From NCBI RefSeq assembly GCF_900113715.1, contig NZ_FOQK01000001.1, positions 95,929 to 159,928 on the forward strand: a stretch of 64,000 nucleotides of DNA, in the 5' to 3' direction. Within the stretch, counting starts at the first letter, position 1. Each line of letters starts with the position of its first letter. Positions 55,042 through 63,051 of this stretch are shown in pieces. The notes under the pieces were generated by a model, which saw only the letters and a program-made list of their open reading frames with translations, had not been told where the DNA came from and did no database searches. A program made the translations under genes and the position numbers. Source of the DNA: Pseudoselenomonas ruminantium. GTDB taxonomy: Bacteria; Bacillota; Negativicutes; Selenomonadales; Selenomonadaceae.

Positions 55042-56316
55042 ATGAATATTCTTGTTATTGGTTCGGGTGGACGTGAGCATACGCTGGTCTGGAAGCTTTC
55101 CCAGTCGCCGAAGGCTGCGAAGCTCTATGCGATTCCGGGCAATCCGGGCATGGCTGAGGTGGCTGAGTGCGTGGAGGGGATTTCCATCACCGATAATGAT
55201 GCCGTCGCCGACTTTGCCAAGGAAAAGCAGATCGATCTGGCTGTGGTCGGCCCTGAGGTCCCGCTGACCAATGGCCTTGTCGATGCGCTGAATGCAGCTG
55301 GCATCAAGGCTTTTGGCCCGACGCAGCTTGCTGCGGAGATCGAGGGCTCGAAGGCTTTCTCCAAGGGCTTGATGAAGAAGTATGGCATCCCGACGGCGAA
55401 GTATGAGGTGTTCACGGAGGCCGATGCGGCCCGCGCTTATATCGAGCAGGAAGGGGCGCCGATTGTCATCAAGGCCGACGGCCTTGCCGCAGGCAAGGGT
55501 GTTATCGTTGCCATGACGAAAGAGGAGGCCCTGGCAGCCATTGCTGACATCATGGAGGACCAGGAATTCGGTACGGCGGGCAGCCGTGTCGTCATCGAGG
55601 AGTTCATGGAGGGCGAGGAAGCCTCGCTGCTCTGCTTCACCGATGGCAAGACCATCTGCCCGATGATCAGCTCCCAGGACCACAAGCGTGCCTACGATGG
55701 CGATAAAGGCCCGAATACCGGCGGCATGGGCACCTATGCACCAGCACCGGTCATGACGAAGGCCATGGTGGAGAAGGCATATGAGACGATCCTCGTGCCG
55801 ACCATCAAGGCCATGGAGCAGGAGGGGCGTCTTTATAAGGGCTGCCTCTATGCCGGCCTTATGATCACGGCTGAAGGGCCGAAGGTCGTCGAGTTCAATG
55901 CGCGCTTCGGCGATCCGGAGACCCAGGTCGTCCTGCCGCTCTTGGAAAGCGATCTGGTCGATATCATGCTGGCCTGTGCCGATGGCACCCTGGCCGGGCA
56001 GGACATCCAGTGGAGCGATGGCGCAGCTGTCTGCGTGGTCATGGCATCGGGGGGCTATCCGAAATCCTACCAGAAGGGCTTTGCCATTGCAGGCCTGGCG
56101 GAGGCCAAGGCCGCTGGTACGGAAGTATTCCATGCCGGTACGGCGGAGAAAGACGGCCAGATTGTCACGGCGGGCGGCCGCGTGCTCGGCGTCGTCGCCA
56201 AGGCTGATGATGTCAAGACGGCTGTGGATAAGGCGTATGCTGGTGTCAGGGAGATTTCCTTCAAGGATGCGTTCTACCGCAATGACATCGCGCACCGCGC
56301 GCTAGAACGCCTGTGA
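55042..56316 (+). CDS. purD: Phosphoribosylamine-glycine ligase (GAR synthetase)
   Basis: ATP-grasp enzyme of step 2 in purine synthesis, 424 residues. ILVIGSGGREHTLVWKL, VIKADGLAAGKGVIVA (ATP-binding), QDHKRAYDGDKGPNTGGMG, and VEFNARFGDPETQVVLPL are canonical. ATG 55042 follows AAGAGGGG. Last gene of the purC-E-F-M-N-H-D operon. purL, purS/Q, purK and purB are not in the window. No clear terminator follows; a promoter for the next gene lies 60 bases on. Confidence 0.97.
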   Translation: MNILVIGSGGREHTLVWKLSQSPKAAKLYAIPGNPGMAEVAECVEGISITDNDAVADFAKEKQIDLAVVGPEVPLTNGLVDALNAAGIKAFGPTQLAAEIEGSKAFSKGLMKKYGIPTAKYEVFTEADAARAYIEQEGAPIVIKADGLAAGKGVIVAMTKEEALAAIADIMEDQEFGTAGSRVVIEEFMEGEEASLLCFTDGKTICPMISSQDHKRAYDGDKGPNTGGMGTYAPAPVMTKAMVEKAYETILVPTIKAMEQEGRLYKGCLYAGLMITAEGPKVVEFNARFGDPETQVVLPLLESDLVDIMLACADGTLAGQDIQWSDGAAVCVVMASGGYPKSYQKGFAIAGLAEAKAAGTEVFHAGTAEKDGQIVTAGGRVLGVVAKADDVKTAVDKAYAGVREISFKDAFYRNDIAHRALERL

Positions 56317-56374
56317 GATCTCATATCGCCAGTAAGTGCAGTTGTGTCTGTTTGTGTATACTTTTGACTGGCTG

Positions 56375-56403
56375 TTTACAACTTGACATTTGTCTATTAT
56401 AAT
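56375..56403 (+). promoter_or_regulatory. Promoter of the alanine symporter gene
   Basis: TTTACA (56375-56380), 17 bp, perfect TATAAT (56398-56403). Confidence 0.8.
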
Positions 56404-56427
56404 TATCCATATAGACGTCAACGGTGG

Positions 56428-56466
56428 ACGCTCTGAAGTTGTCGATGGACAACAACAGGGCGTTTT
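56428..56466 (+). promoter_or_regulatory. Attenuator-like hairpin in the symporter leader
   Basis: ACGCTCTG-aa-GTTGTC and GACAAC-aa-CAGGGCGT form a stem with GATG loop, followed by TTTT, inside the leader between promoter and ATG. It could act as an early terminator; the competing structure is not obvious. Confidence 0.5.
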
Positions 56467-56524
56467 CTGTGTCTTAGGCAATCCTTGATGATGTTGTTTT
56501 GCGTGTTGTACGGATGGAGGGCTT

Positions 56525-57940
56525 ATGGATCTGACAAAATTGATGGCAGATATCAATGACTTCGTTTGGGGGCCGGTGATGCTGACGCTTTTGGTCGGCA
56601 CAGGCGTATTTTTGACGGTTCGGTTGAAATTCCTGCCATGGCGCAATCTCGGCTATGCAGTCCGGATGATATTCCGGCAGAAAAAAGAACATGAAGGGGA
56701 CATCTCACCGTTCCAGTCGCTTATGACGGCGCTTTCGGCGACCGTCGGAACCGGTAATATCGTCGGCGTGGCGACGGCTATGGTCCTGGGTGGTCCCGGT
56801 GCACTCGTCTGGATGTGGATCAGTGCGGCGTTCGGCTTGTCGACAAAGTATGCAGAATCGGTGCTGGCGGTCAAATATCGTGAGACCAACAGCGTGGGTG
56901 AGATGGCTGGCGGCCCGATGTATGCGATGAAGAATGGCTTCAAGAACAAGTATATCGGCCGTGGACTGGCGGGCTTGTTTGCCTTCTTTGTCGTGGTGTC
57001 GTCCTTTGGTATCGGCAATATGACCCAGGCCAATTCGATTTCGGCGGCGCTCTTGACGAGCTTTGACGTACCAGCCTGGCTGACTGGCCTGGTGGTAGCC
57101 GTGCTGGCTCTGTCGGTGCTGCTCCGTGGCATCCATAGCATCGGCAAGGTATCGAGCGTGGTCGTGCCAGCGATGGCGGGCTTCTATTTTGTGGTGGCAC
57201 TCATTGTCATTGTGGTGAATTTTGAAGCAGTGCCGGCTGGCGTGGCGGAGATGTTCCGCATGGCGTTCTCCTTCGATTCGGTGGCCGGTGGTGTTGGCGG
57301 CGGCATCGTTGCCTCGATGCTGACCTCGATGCGCTGGGGTGTGGCCCGCGGCGTATTCTCGAATGAGGCTGGCCTGGGCTCGGCACCAATCGCGGCGGCT
57401 GCTGCCCGGACGGACCACGCGTCCCGCCAAGGCTATGTCAATATGACGGGAACATTTTTTGATACGATGATTGTCTGTATGCTGACGGGCCTGGTCATCG
57501 CTTCGTCGGGCATGCTCGGGACGGTCGATCCTGCGACGGGCAAGATGGTATCGGGCGCCCAGCTGACGATACTGGCGTTCAGCTCGGTGTTCGGTGAGTA
57601 TGCCAAGCTGATCGTCTCGGTGGCACTCGCATTGTTTGCTTTTTCAACGATTCTGGGCTGGGAATACTATGGCGAAAAGGCGCTGGAATATCTCGTCAGC
57701 AACCGCAAGGCAATCATGGGGTATCGTGTGCTGTTCAGCTTGGTGACTTTTGTGGGAGCAACGACGGCGTTGGAAGTTGTCTGGAATTTTTCGGATACGA
57801 TGAATGGCCTTATGGCGATTCCGAACCTTATCTGCTTGTTATGGCTGAGCCGCGATATCGCGGAAGAATGTTTTGACTTCCAGGCAACAGTGATCGAGCG
57901 TGAAAAACAGGGAGAAGATGCTGATTGCCAGAAGGTGTAG
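56525..57940 (+). CDS. Sodium:alanine/glycine symporter, AGCS family
   Basis: Na+- or H+-coupled importer of alanine or glycine, 471 residues with about 11 helices. The family blocks GPVMLTLLVGTGVFLTVRLK, FQSLMTALSATVGTGNIVGV (substrate/ion-binding segment), GGPGALVWMWISAAFG and the later FSNEAGLGSAPIAAAAARTD are fully conserved. The start ATG 56525 follows ATGGAGGGCTT. Monocistronic with an attenuator-like leader and a terminator downstream. The exact substrate cannot be read from the sequence. Confidence 0.93.
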   Translation: MDLTKLMADINDFVWGPVMLTLLVGTGVFLTVRLKFLPWRNLGYAVRMIFRQKKEHEGDISPFQSLMTALSATVGTGNIVGVATAMVLGGPGALVWMWISAAFGLSTKYAESVLAVKYRETNSVGEMAGGPMYAMKNGFKNKYIGRGLAGLFAFFVVVSSFGIGNMTQANSISAALLTSFDVPAWLTGLVVAVLALSVLLRGIHSIGKVSSVVVPAMAGFYFVVALIVIVVNFEAVPAGVAEMFRMAFSFDSVAGGVGGGIVASMLTSMRWGVARGVFSNEAGLGSAPIAAAAARTDHASRQGYVNMTGTFFDTMIVCMLTGLVIASSGMLGTVDPATGKMVSGAQLTILAFSSVFGEYAKLIVSVALALFAFSTILGWEYYGEKALEYLVSNRKAIMGYRVLFSLVTFVGATTALEVVWNFSDTMNGLMAIPNLICLLWLSRDIAEECFDFQATVIEREKQGEDADCQKV

Positions 57941-57974
57941 TAAATGAATCAGGCAATGCTTAGATGACATGGAG

Positions 57975-58006
57975 GGACTGTCGCTGCGGCGGCAGTCTTT
58001 TTTTTT
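57975..58006 (+). terminator. Terminator of the symporter gene
   Basis: GACTG-CGC / GCG-CAGTC stem (GACTGTCGCTGCGGCGGCAG region) followed by about ten T. Confidence 0.9.
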
Positions 58007-58098
58007 GCGGGTACAGCAAAGTGTGCAGGATTTAGTATTGACAAAATTGCGCAAAAGAGTATACCTAAAAGAGAATAGTAAAAGGAGCTGAGGTTTCA

Positions 58099-59160
58099 AT
58101 GAAGTTGCATTTGGTAAAAGAAATAGGGGTATCCCTTGGGGCTGCCTTGCTGGTCATGGGGGTGCCTTGGACGGCAATGGCCGGAGAAGCACAGGAGGTG
58201 CAGCCTGCTGTGCGGGTGGTGCCGTCTGAGTATCATGGCTACATGTGGCGGATCGATTCCAAAAACAAGGATATGCTGCCAAGGAATTTCCGTATGGCAG
58301 ATGGGGCGTTTCGGAAAAAAATATCGGCAGACAAAGCCGGGAAAGGGGTTATTGCGTCACCTTCGCGGCAGGGACTGGAACAGCTGGCTATATCGGGCAG
58401 TGCGGAATTTTCGGCAGGCGAATTCAAGGCATTGCAGCAGACTTTGCAGCAGAAAACACATGGTCCCATCTATGTGATAGATTTACGGCAGGAATCGCAT
58501 GGATTATTCAATGGCGATGCGGTCAGCTGGTATGGAAAGCGCGATTGGGGCAATGTAGGCAAATCCCGGCAGGATGCCTTGGCAGATGAAGCACAGCGGT
58601 TGCAGGATGCGAAGGGAAAAATACTCTTGCTGGCGCAGCTGGATAAAAAGAAAAAGCCGCTTCATCCACAGTTTGCGAAGATAACAGATGCCATGAGTGA
58701 GCAGCAGCTGGTAGAAGGCGCAGGCTGGCATTATCTGCGGCTGACGGATACGGATCATGTCTGGCCGGCAGCAGAAAATATAGAGCGGTTTATTGACTTT
58801 ACCCGTAAGTTGCCCAAGGATGCTTGGCTTCATTTCCATTGCCAGGCAGGGATGGGGCGTACCACTGCTTATATGGCCATGTACGATATGATGAAAAATC
58901 CTGAGGTGCCACTGGAAGATATCTTATCGCGGCAGTATCTTCTAGGTGGTGCATATGTGGCACATGTGTCGCTGAAACCGGCATCGAATGATTGGAAGCA
59001 GACCTATTACCGGCAGAAGGCTGGGATGATCAAAAAGTTCTATGCTTATGTGCAGGAAGCCCATAAGACGGGTTTTGCCCTGAAATGGTCGCAATGGCTC
59101 AAAGATCATGGCGATGACGCAGGCAAACAAAAAAGACAGCAACCGAAGTTGCTGTCTTGA
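58099..59160 (+). CDS. phyA: Secreted PTP-like cysteine phytase (myo-inositol polyphosphate phosphatase)
   Basis: Dephosphorylates phytate stepwise through a protein-tyrosine-phosphatase fold, 353 residues. An N-terminal signal peptide (core VSLGAALLVMGVPWTAMA) directs export. The P-loop is HCQAGMGRTT with nucleophile C248 and phosphate-binding R254; the general acid is probably D219 in TDHVWP. LPRNFRMADGAFR, YVIDLRQESHG and VSWYGKRDWGNVGKS align with the S. ruminantium PhyA sequence as I remember it. AAAGGAG precedes ATG 58099. A TTGACA at 58038 marks a likely promoter. The last codons overlap the terminator of the opposing tRNA gene. The gene symbol is by analogy. Confidence 0.9.
   Translation: MKLHLVKEIGVSLGAALLVMGVPWTAMAGEAQEVQPAVRVVPSEYHGYMWRIDSKNKDMLPRNFRMADGAFRKKISADKAGKGVIASPSRQGLEQLAISGSAEFSAGEFKALQQTLQQKTHGPIYVIDLRQESHGLFNGDAVSWYGKRDWGNVGKSRQDALADEAQRLQDAKGKILLLAQLDKKKKPLHPQFAKITDAMSEQQLVEGAGWHYLRLTDTDHVWPAAENIERFIDFTRKLPKDAWLHFHCQAGMGRTTAYMAMYDMMKNPEVPLEDILSRQYLLGGAYVAHVSLKPASNDWKQTYYRQKAGMIKKFYAYVQEAHKTGFALKWSQWLKDHGDDAGKQKRQQPKLLS
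59129..59158 (-). terminator. Terminator of tRNA-Pro, inside the 3' end of the phytase gene
   Basis: On the minus strand: AAGACAGCAAC, TTCG tetraloop, GTTGCTGTCTT, then TTTT. On the plus strand the same bases encode the last ten residues of the phytase and have no T run. Confidence 0.88.
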
Positions 59161-59169
59161 TGATTCAAA

Positions 59170-59246
<77 letters not shown>

Positions 59247-59260
59247 TGAGTACATGAAAT

Positions 59261-59289
59261 ATTATACGCAGAATAACGGGGGCTGTCAA
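59261..59289 (-). promoter_or_regulatory. Promoter of tRNA-Pro
   Basis: Minus strand perfect TTGACA (59289-59284), 17 bp, perfect TATAAT (59266-59261), close to the tRNA 5' end. Confidence 0.93.
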
Positions 59290-59335
59290 CACCTTTTTTA
59301 TATTTTTTTTACTTTTTAGCGATAAAAAGTAATGG

Positions 59336-59364
59336 TTGCATAAATCGAGTGTATTTGCTACACT
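59336..59364 (+). promoter_or_regulatory. Promoter of thiC
   Basis: TTGCAT, 17 bp, TACACT; the transcript would start about 20 bases before the TPP riboswitch. Confidence 0.65.
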
Positions 59365-59390
59365 ATTAGCATCAATTGTATATTTTTATT

Positions 59391-59478
59391 CACTAGGGGC
59401 GCAGACTTGTTCTGCTGAGAGACTTATGTCGACCCTTGGAACCTGTTGGGTTAATACCTGCGTAGGGAAGTGAGAGGC
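59391..59478 (+). promoter_or_regulatory. TPP riboswitch (THI element)
   Basis: All conserved blocks are present in order: ACTAGGGG, CTGAGAGA, GACCCTTGGAACCTG and GGTTAATACCTGCGTAGGGA. It senses thiamine pyrophosphate and controls the following thiC, most likely by favouring the terminator at 59485-59516. Confidence 0.96.
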
Positions 59479-59484
59479 AAAGAA

Positions 59485-59516
59485 TACCGCTTAGCTCTAT
59501 GCTAGGCGGTTTTTTA
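59485..59516 (+). terminator. Riboswitch-controlled terminator
   Basis: CCGCTTAGC/GCTAGGCGG stem with TCTAT loop followed by T6. It lies between the riboswitch and the thiC ribosome-binding site. Confidence 0.88.
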
Positions 59517-59533
59517 TTTTAGGAGGTAATGAT

Positions 59534-60841
59534 ATGGCAACGCAGATGCAGATGGCACGGGAAGGCAAGATCACGGAGGAAATGAAACAAGTGGCAGCTG
59601 ATGAAAAACTCCTGCCAGAGGAGATTCGTGCCAAGGTAGCTAAAGGTGTAGTGGCAATCCCGTGTAATATCAACCATAGGGGGCTTCAGCCGCGCGGTGT
59701 GGGCGAAGGTCTCCGGGTAAAGGTCAATGCCAATATTGGCACGTCGAGTACCTATCCGGATGTAGCACCAGAGCTTGAGAAGCTCAAAGAAGCCGTCAAA
59801 TGCGGAGCAGATGCGGTTATGGATCTTTCGACAGGCAATAATATAGATCAGTCCAGAAAGGAGATTATCGCTCATTCGCCGGTGATGGTTGGTACGGTTC
59901 CCCTCTATCAGGCAACGGTACGGGCAATCAAAGCGCATGGCGCAGTAGTAGAGATGACCGAAGAGGATATCCTGGAGACTATTGAGCGGCAGGCAAAAGA
60001 TGGTGCGGATTTCATGACGCTTCACTGCGGGGTGACGCTAACGGCAGTAGAACGCATGCGCAAGCAGGGACGTATCATGGATATTGTCAGCCGTGGCGGT
60101 TCGTTTATTGCTGGCTGGATGCTTCATAACGAGAGGGAGAATCCGTTATACGAGCATTTTGATGCGATTCTCGACATTTGTGAAAAATACGATGTGACCT
60201 TGAGCCTGGGGGATGGCATGCGCCCCGGCTGTACGGTTGATGCCACTGACCGTGGCCAGCTGACTGAGCTGATTACATTAGGCGAGCTTGTGGATCGCGC
60301 TTGGCGCCGTGGGGTACAGGTCATGGTCGAGGGGCCGGGACATGTTCCCTATGATCAGATTGCTGCGAATATGAAATTGGAAAAACGTCTGTGCCGCAAC
60401 GCACCGTTTTATGTTTTGGGGCCGCTCGTGACCGATATCGCGCCAGGCTATGACCATATTACGGCGGCAATCGGTGGTACGCTGGCAGCCGTAAGCGGTG
60501 CGGATTTCCTTTGCTATGTGACGCCGGCTGAGCATCTGGCGCTGCCGACTATTGAAGATGTCCATACCGGCGTGATTACCTCACGGATTGCGGCTCACGC
60601 AGCGGATATGGTGCGCGGAGTTCCGGGGGCGGTGGAATGGGACCGCAAGATGGCAGAAGCCCGCAAGATTCTTGACTGGGAGGAACAGTTGAAGCTGGCT
60701 ATCGATCCGGAGCTTGCACGCAAAAAGCGAGGCGCACGCAACAAAGCAGGCGAGGAGGCCTGCTCGATGTGCGGGGATTACTGTGCGGTGAAGATCATCA
60801 GCAAGTACTTTGACAAACCGCAATGTCCCTGTGAGGATTGA
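59534..60841 (+). CDS. thiC: Phosphomethylpyrimidine synthase ThiC
   Basis: Radical-SAM-type enzyme that rearranges AIR, an intermediate of the purine pathway, to the thiamine pyrimidine HMP-P. At 435 residues it is the short form without the N-terminal extension of E. coli ThiC. Family blocks IPCNINHRGLQPRGVGEGL, NANIGTSSTYPD, GTVPLYQA and GDGMRPGCTVDATD are present. The cluster-binding motif near the C-terminus is CSMCGDYC, spacing C-x2-C-x3-C, one residue shorter than in E. coli. AGGAGG lies 7 bases before ATG 59534. Control is by the TPP riboswitch. The purM product AIR, made by this window's pur operon, is its substrate. Confidence 0.97.
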   Translation: MATQMQMAREGKITEEMKQVAADEKLLPEEIRAKVAKGVVAIPCNINHRGLQPRGVGEGLRVKVNANIGTSSTYPDVAPELEKLKEAVKCGADAVMDLSTGNNIDQSRKEIIAHSPVMVGTVPLYQATVRAIKAHGAVVEMTEEDILETIERQAKDGADFMTLHCGVTLTAVERMRKQGRIMDIVSRGGSFIAGWMLHNERENPLYEHFDAILDICEKYDVTLSLGDGMRPGCTVDATDRGQLTELITLGELVDRAWRRGVQVMVEGPGHVPYDQIAANMKLEKRLCRNAPFYVLGPLVTDIAPGYDHITAAIGGTLAAVSGADFLCYVTPAEHLALPTIEDVHTGVITSRIAAHAADMVRGVPGAVEWDRKMAEARKILDWEEQLKLAIDPELARKKRGARNKAGEEACSMCGDYCAVKIISKYFDKPQCPCED

Positions 60842-60943
60842 TGACGGAACAATTGAAAAAATTCAGTCTAAAAGCAGGAATCATCCGGCAAAATCCCGAA
60901 TATAGCTATATAGAATAAAACAAACTCGTTAGGAGGTTTTGTT

Positions 60944-61324
60944 ATGGGGAAAATCAAAAAAATCCTAGTGCCGGTTGATGGTTCCGTCAATGGCTGCAAA
61001 GCTGTCGATGAGGCGATTTTCTTTGCCGAGAAATGCCAGGCGGATCTGGACTTCGTCTATGTAGCCAGCAATATCAATAAGGATATCCCGAGCCATATCG
61101 TCTTCGATCGCATCTGGGAGAAGATTCCCGATGATATCAAGGCCGCGAAGCATGTTGAGACGGGCAATATCCCGAAGGCTATCATCCGTGTGGCCGGTCA
61201 GGAGCATAGCGACATGATCATCATGGGCAGCCGTGGCCTGGGCCTCTTCAAGGGCGCGCTGATTGGCAGTGTCAGCCAGAAGGTCATTGAGGAGTCGCCG
61301 ATTCCGGTAATGGTCATCAAATAA
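60944..61324 (+). CDS. Universal stress protein (UspA family)
   Basis: Small alpha/beta protein of 126 residues. The start IKKILVPVDGSVNGCKAVDE, and the ATP-binding block HSDMIIMGSRGLGLFKGALI followed by GSVSQKVIEESPIPVMV, show the nucleotide-binding type (G-x2-G-x9-G-S). ATG 60944 has AGGAGG 9 bases upstream. A terminator follows, and the next gene codes for a CBS-domain protein; both are general sensors of adenine nucleotides, which may be a functional link. Confidence 0.92.
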   Translation: MGKIKKILVPVDGSVNGCKAVDEAIFFAEKCQADLDFVYVASNINKDIPSHIVFDRIWEKIPDDIKAAKHVETGNIPKAIIRVAGQEHSDMIIMGSRGLGLFKGALIGSVSQKVIEESPIPVMVIK

Positions 61325-61335
61325 AGTGTTGTGGC

Positions 61336-61370
61336 AGCTGCCAGTGGATTCCCGCTGGCAGCTTTTGTTC
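61336..61370 (+). terminator. Terminator after the universal stress protein gene
   Basis: AGCTGCCAG/CTGGCAGCT stem around TGGATTCCCG followed by TTTTGTTCTTG. Confidence 0.75.
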
Positions 61371-61399
61371 TTGTGTTTGCAACAGGGAAGGTGTTCAGC

Positions 61400-61846
61400 A
61401 TGCAAGTCAAAGATATCATGACCAAAAACGTTATCACTGTAAAACCTGAAGCAACGATCCGTGAGCTGGCCGAACTGCTCGTGACGAAGAAGATCTCTGG
61501 TGTCCCTGTCGTGGATGAGACGGGCAAGGTCTGCGGCATCGTCAGCGAAGGCGATCTCATGCGCAAGGAGATCGCCCCGGAGATGCCCGACGAGCTTTGC
61601 ATCCTGGGAGCGGTGATCTATTACAATGGCCTGCAGGAGTACCGCGATGCTTTCCGCAAGTTCTCCGCGTTGACCGCCGAGCAGATCATGACGGAGGAGG
61701 TCATTGCGGTCAAGGCCGAAGATGAGGTCAGCAAGATTGCCAAGCTCATGCATGACAAGCATATCAAGCGCTTGCCGGTGCTCGATGATGCCGGTGCACT
61801 GATCGGTATTGTCAGCCGTACGGACATCGTCAAGATGCTGCTCTGA
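61400..61846 (+). CDS. Tandem CBS-domain protein
   Basis: A 148-residue protein consisting of one Bateman module. CBS1 begins VKDIMTKNVITVKPEATIRE and ends GIVSEGDLMR; CBS2 begins AEQIMTEEVIAVKAEDEVSK and ends GIVSRTDIVKMLL. A hydrophilic insert between them (PEMPDELCILGAVIYYNGL) is typical of YhcV-like proteins. Such modules bind adenine nucleotides. ATG 61400 follows GGGAAGGTGTTCAGC; an upstream open frame to 61331 overlaps the terminator and is rejected. Confidence 0.9.
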   Translation: MQVKDIMTKNVITVKPEATIRELAELLVTKKISGVPVVDETGKVCGIVSEGDLMRKEIAPEMPDELCILGAVIYYNGLQEYRDAFRKFSALTAEQIMTEEVIAVKAEDEVSKIAKLMHDKHIKRLPVLDDAGALIGIVSRTDIVKMLL

Positions 61847-61857
61847 ATTTCCGGCAA

Positions 61858-61896
61858 GAAAAAGGAACTGCCTGCAAGAGACAGTTCCTTTTATTT
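61858..61896. terminator. Bidirectional terminator
   Basis: AAAAGGAACTG and CAGTTCCTTTT flank CCTGCAAGAGA; T runs lie on both strands, serving the CBS-protein gene and the AI-2E-family gene, whose stop codon lies within it. Confidence 0.88.
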
Positions 61897-62949
61897 TTGT
61901 GTTTCGGTGGGTTTCTTGGCGAGCCAGCGCGATTCACGCTGGAGTTTTTTCTGCAGCAGCCGGTTTTCGTAGATGTCCTCGATGACCAGCTTGCAGATGA
62001 CGATGAAGGGCACAGCCAGGAACATGCCGGTGGCGCCGAGCAGCTCGCCGCCGAGGATGATGCCGAGGATGATGGCGATGGGGTGCAGGTTCAGCGACTT
62101 GCCGATCAAGGTCGGGTAGACGAGGTTGTGGTTGATCTGGGTGAGCAGCAGGTAAAAGCCAGCGGTCTGCAGGGCGATGAAGGGCTCGACGGTGGCAGTC
62201 AGCAGTGTGCCGAAGGCTGAGGCGACCGTCGGGCCGAGCACCGGAATGAACTCCGCGATGCCGGATACCATGGCGAAGACCGAAGCATAGGGCAGATCGC
62301 GCACGGTGAAATAGAGGAAGACAATGATGCCGGTGATGAGGCAGATGACAAGCTGGCTGCAGATGTAGGTGCGCAACGCGCCCAAGATGTTGTTGAACAG
62401 CTTGAGCACGCGGCCGGTATCACGCTGCGGGAAGCGCGTGACCAGATACTGCTTGATCTCCTCGCCGTCCTTGAGCAGGTAGAAGGTCACGAACAGGATA
62501 ATGACGAAATCGATGACCTTGCTGAACAGCGAAAGCAGCAGCTGCAGCGAAGAGCGGAGGGCTGTGATGCCGGTGGATTTGATTTCGCCCCAGACATTGC
62601 CGAGCTCATTGTGCAGGAATTCGGACTCCTGCAAGAGCGGCAGGTTCTGGAATTTTTCCGTGATCTGCGGGAAATCCGTGATGAAGCGGGAGAAGGTCGG
62701 CACGAAGCTGCTGGAGACGAGGCCGAGCAGCACAAAGCCAAGGCCGACGAAGGCCGCGAGTACAAGGCCGGCGGCCAGCGCCCGCGGCAGTCTGCGGTTC
62801 ATCTGGTTGACGGCTGGCAGCAAGAGCAGCTGCAGCAGCAGGGACAAAAAGATGATGAAGGCCAGCTGCGGCATGAACCAGAAGGCTGACAGCAGCAGCG
62901 TGAAGAAAAGCCCCAGCAGGATAGATGTGCGGTAAGCGCGTAGATGCAT
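61891..62949 (-). CDS. AI-2E family transporter (PerM/TqsA-like)
   Basis: Membrane protein of 352 residues with about eight helices. The pattern FVTFYLLKDGEEIKQYL, then LGALRTYICSQLVICLITG, GIAEFIPVLGPTVASAFGTL and the C-terminal GKSLNLHPIAIILGIILGGE, GATGMFLAVPF are characteristic of the AI-2E exporter/PerM family. Individual members export autoinducer-2, exchange Na+/H+ or have unknown roles, so the substrate is open. The start is ATG 62949, with AAAGGAGC 9 bases upstream. The stop TAA overlaps the shared terminator. Confidence 0.9.
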   Translation of the reverse strand: MHLRAYRTSILLGLFFTLLLSAFWFMPQLAFIIFLSLLLQLLLLPAVNQMNRRLPRALAAGLVLAAFVGLGFVLLGLVSSSFVPTFSRFITDFPQITEKFQNLPLLQESEFLHNELGNVWGEIKSTGITALRSSLQLLLSLFSKVIDFVIILFVTFYLLKDGEEIKQYLVTRFPQRDTGRVLKLFNNILGALRTYICSQLVICLITGIIVFLYFTVRDLPYASVFAMVSGIAEFIPVLGPTVASAFGTLLTATVEPFIALQTAGFYLLLTQINHNLVYPTLIGKSLNLHPIAIILGIILGGELLGATGMFLAVPFIVICKLVIEDIYENRLLQKKLQRESRWLAKKPTETQK

Positions 62950-63014
62950 AAATGCTCCTTTGTGTGAATCGTGTGGAAAGAATCGTGTTATCTATCATTA
63001 TAGCAAACCAGGTC

Positions 63015-63042
63015 AAAAAGAAAAGCCTCCGGCAACGGAGGC
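63015..63042 (-). terminator. Terminator of the M48 peptidase gene
   Basis: Minus strand GCCTCCG-TTGC-CGGAGGC followed by TTTTCTTTTT. Confidence 0.9.
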
Positions 63043-63051
63043 GGGAAAGGT

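Noticed and set aside
54430-56295. Long minus-strand frame opposite purH and purD
   Set aside because: Same cause: few stop codons antisense to GC-rich third positions. No motifs.
60842-60943. Gene or riboswitch in the thiC-usp gap
   Set aside because: Only about 100 AT-rich bases with a possible TAGAAT box; no aptamer motif and no frame with a ribosome-binding site.
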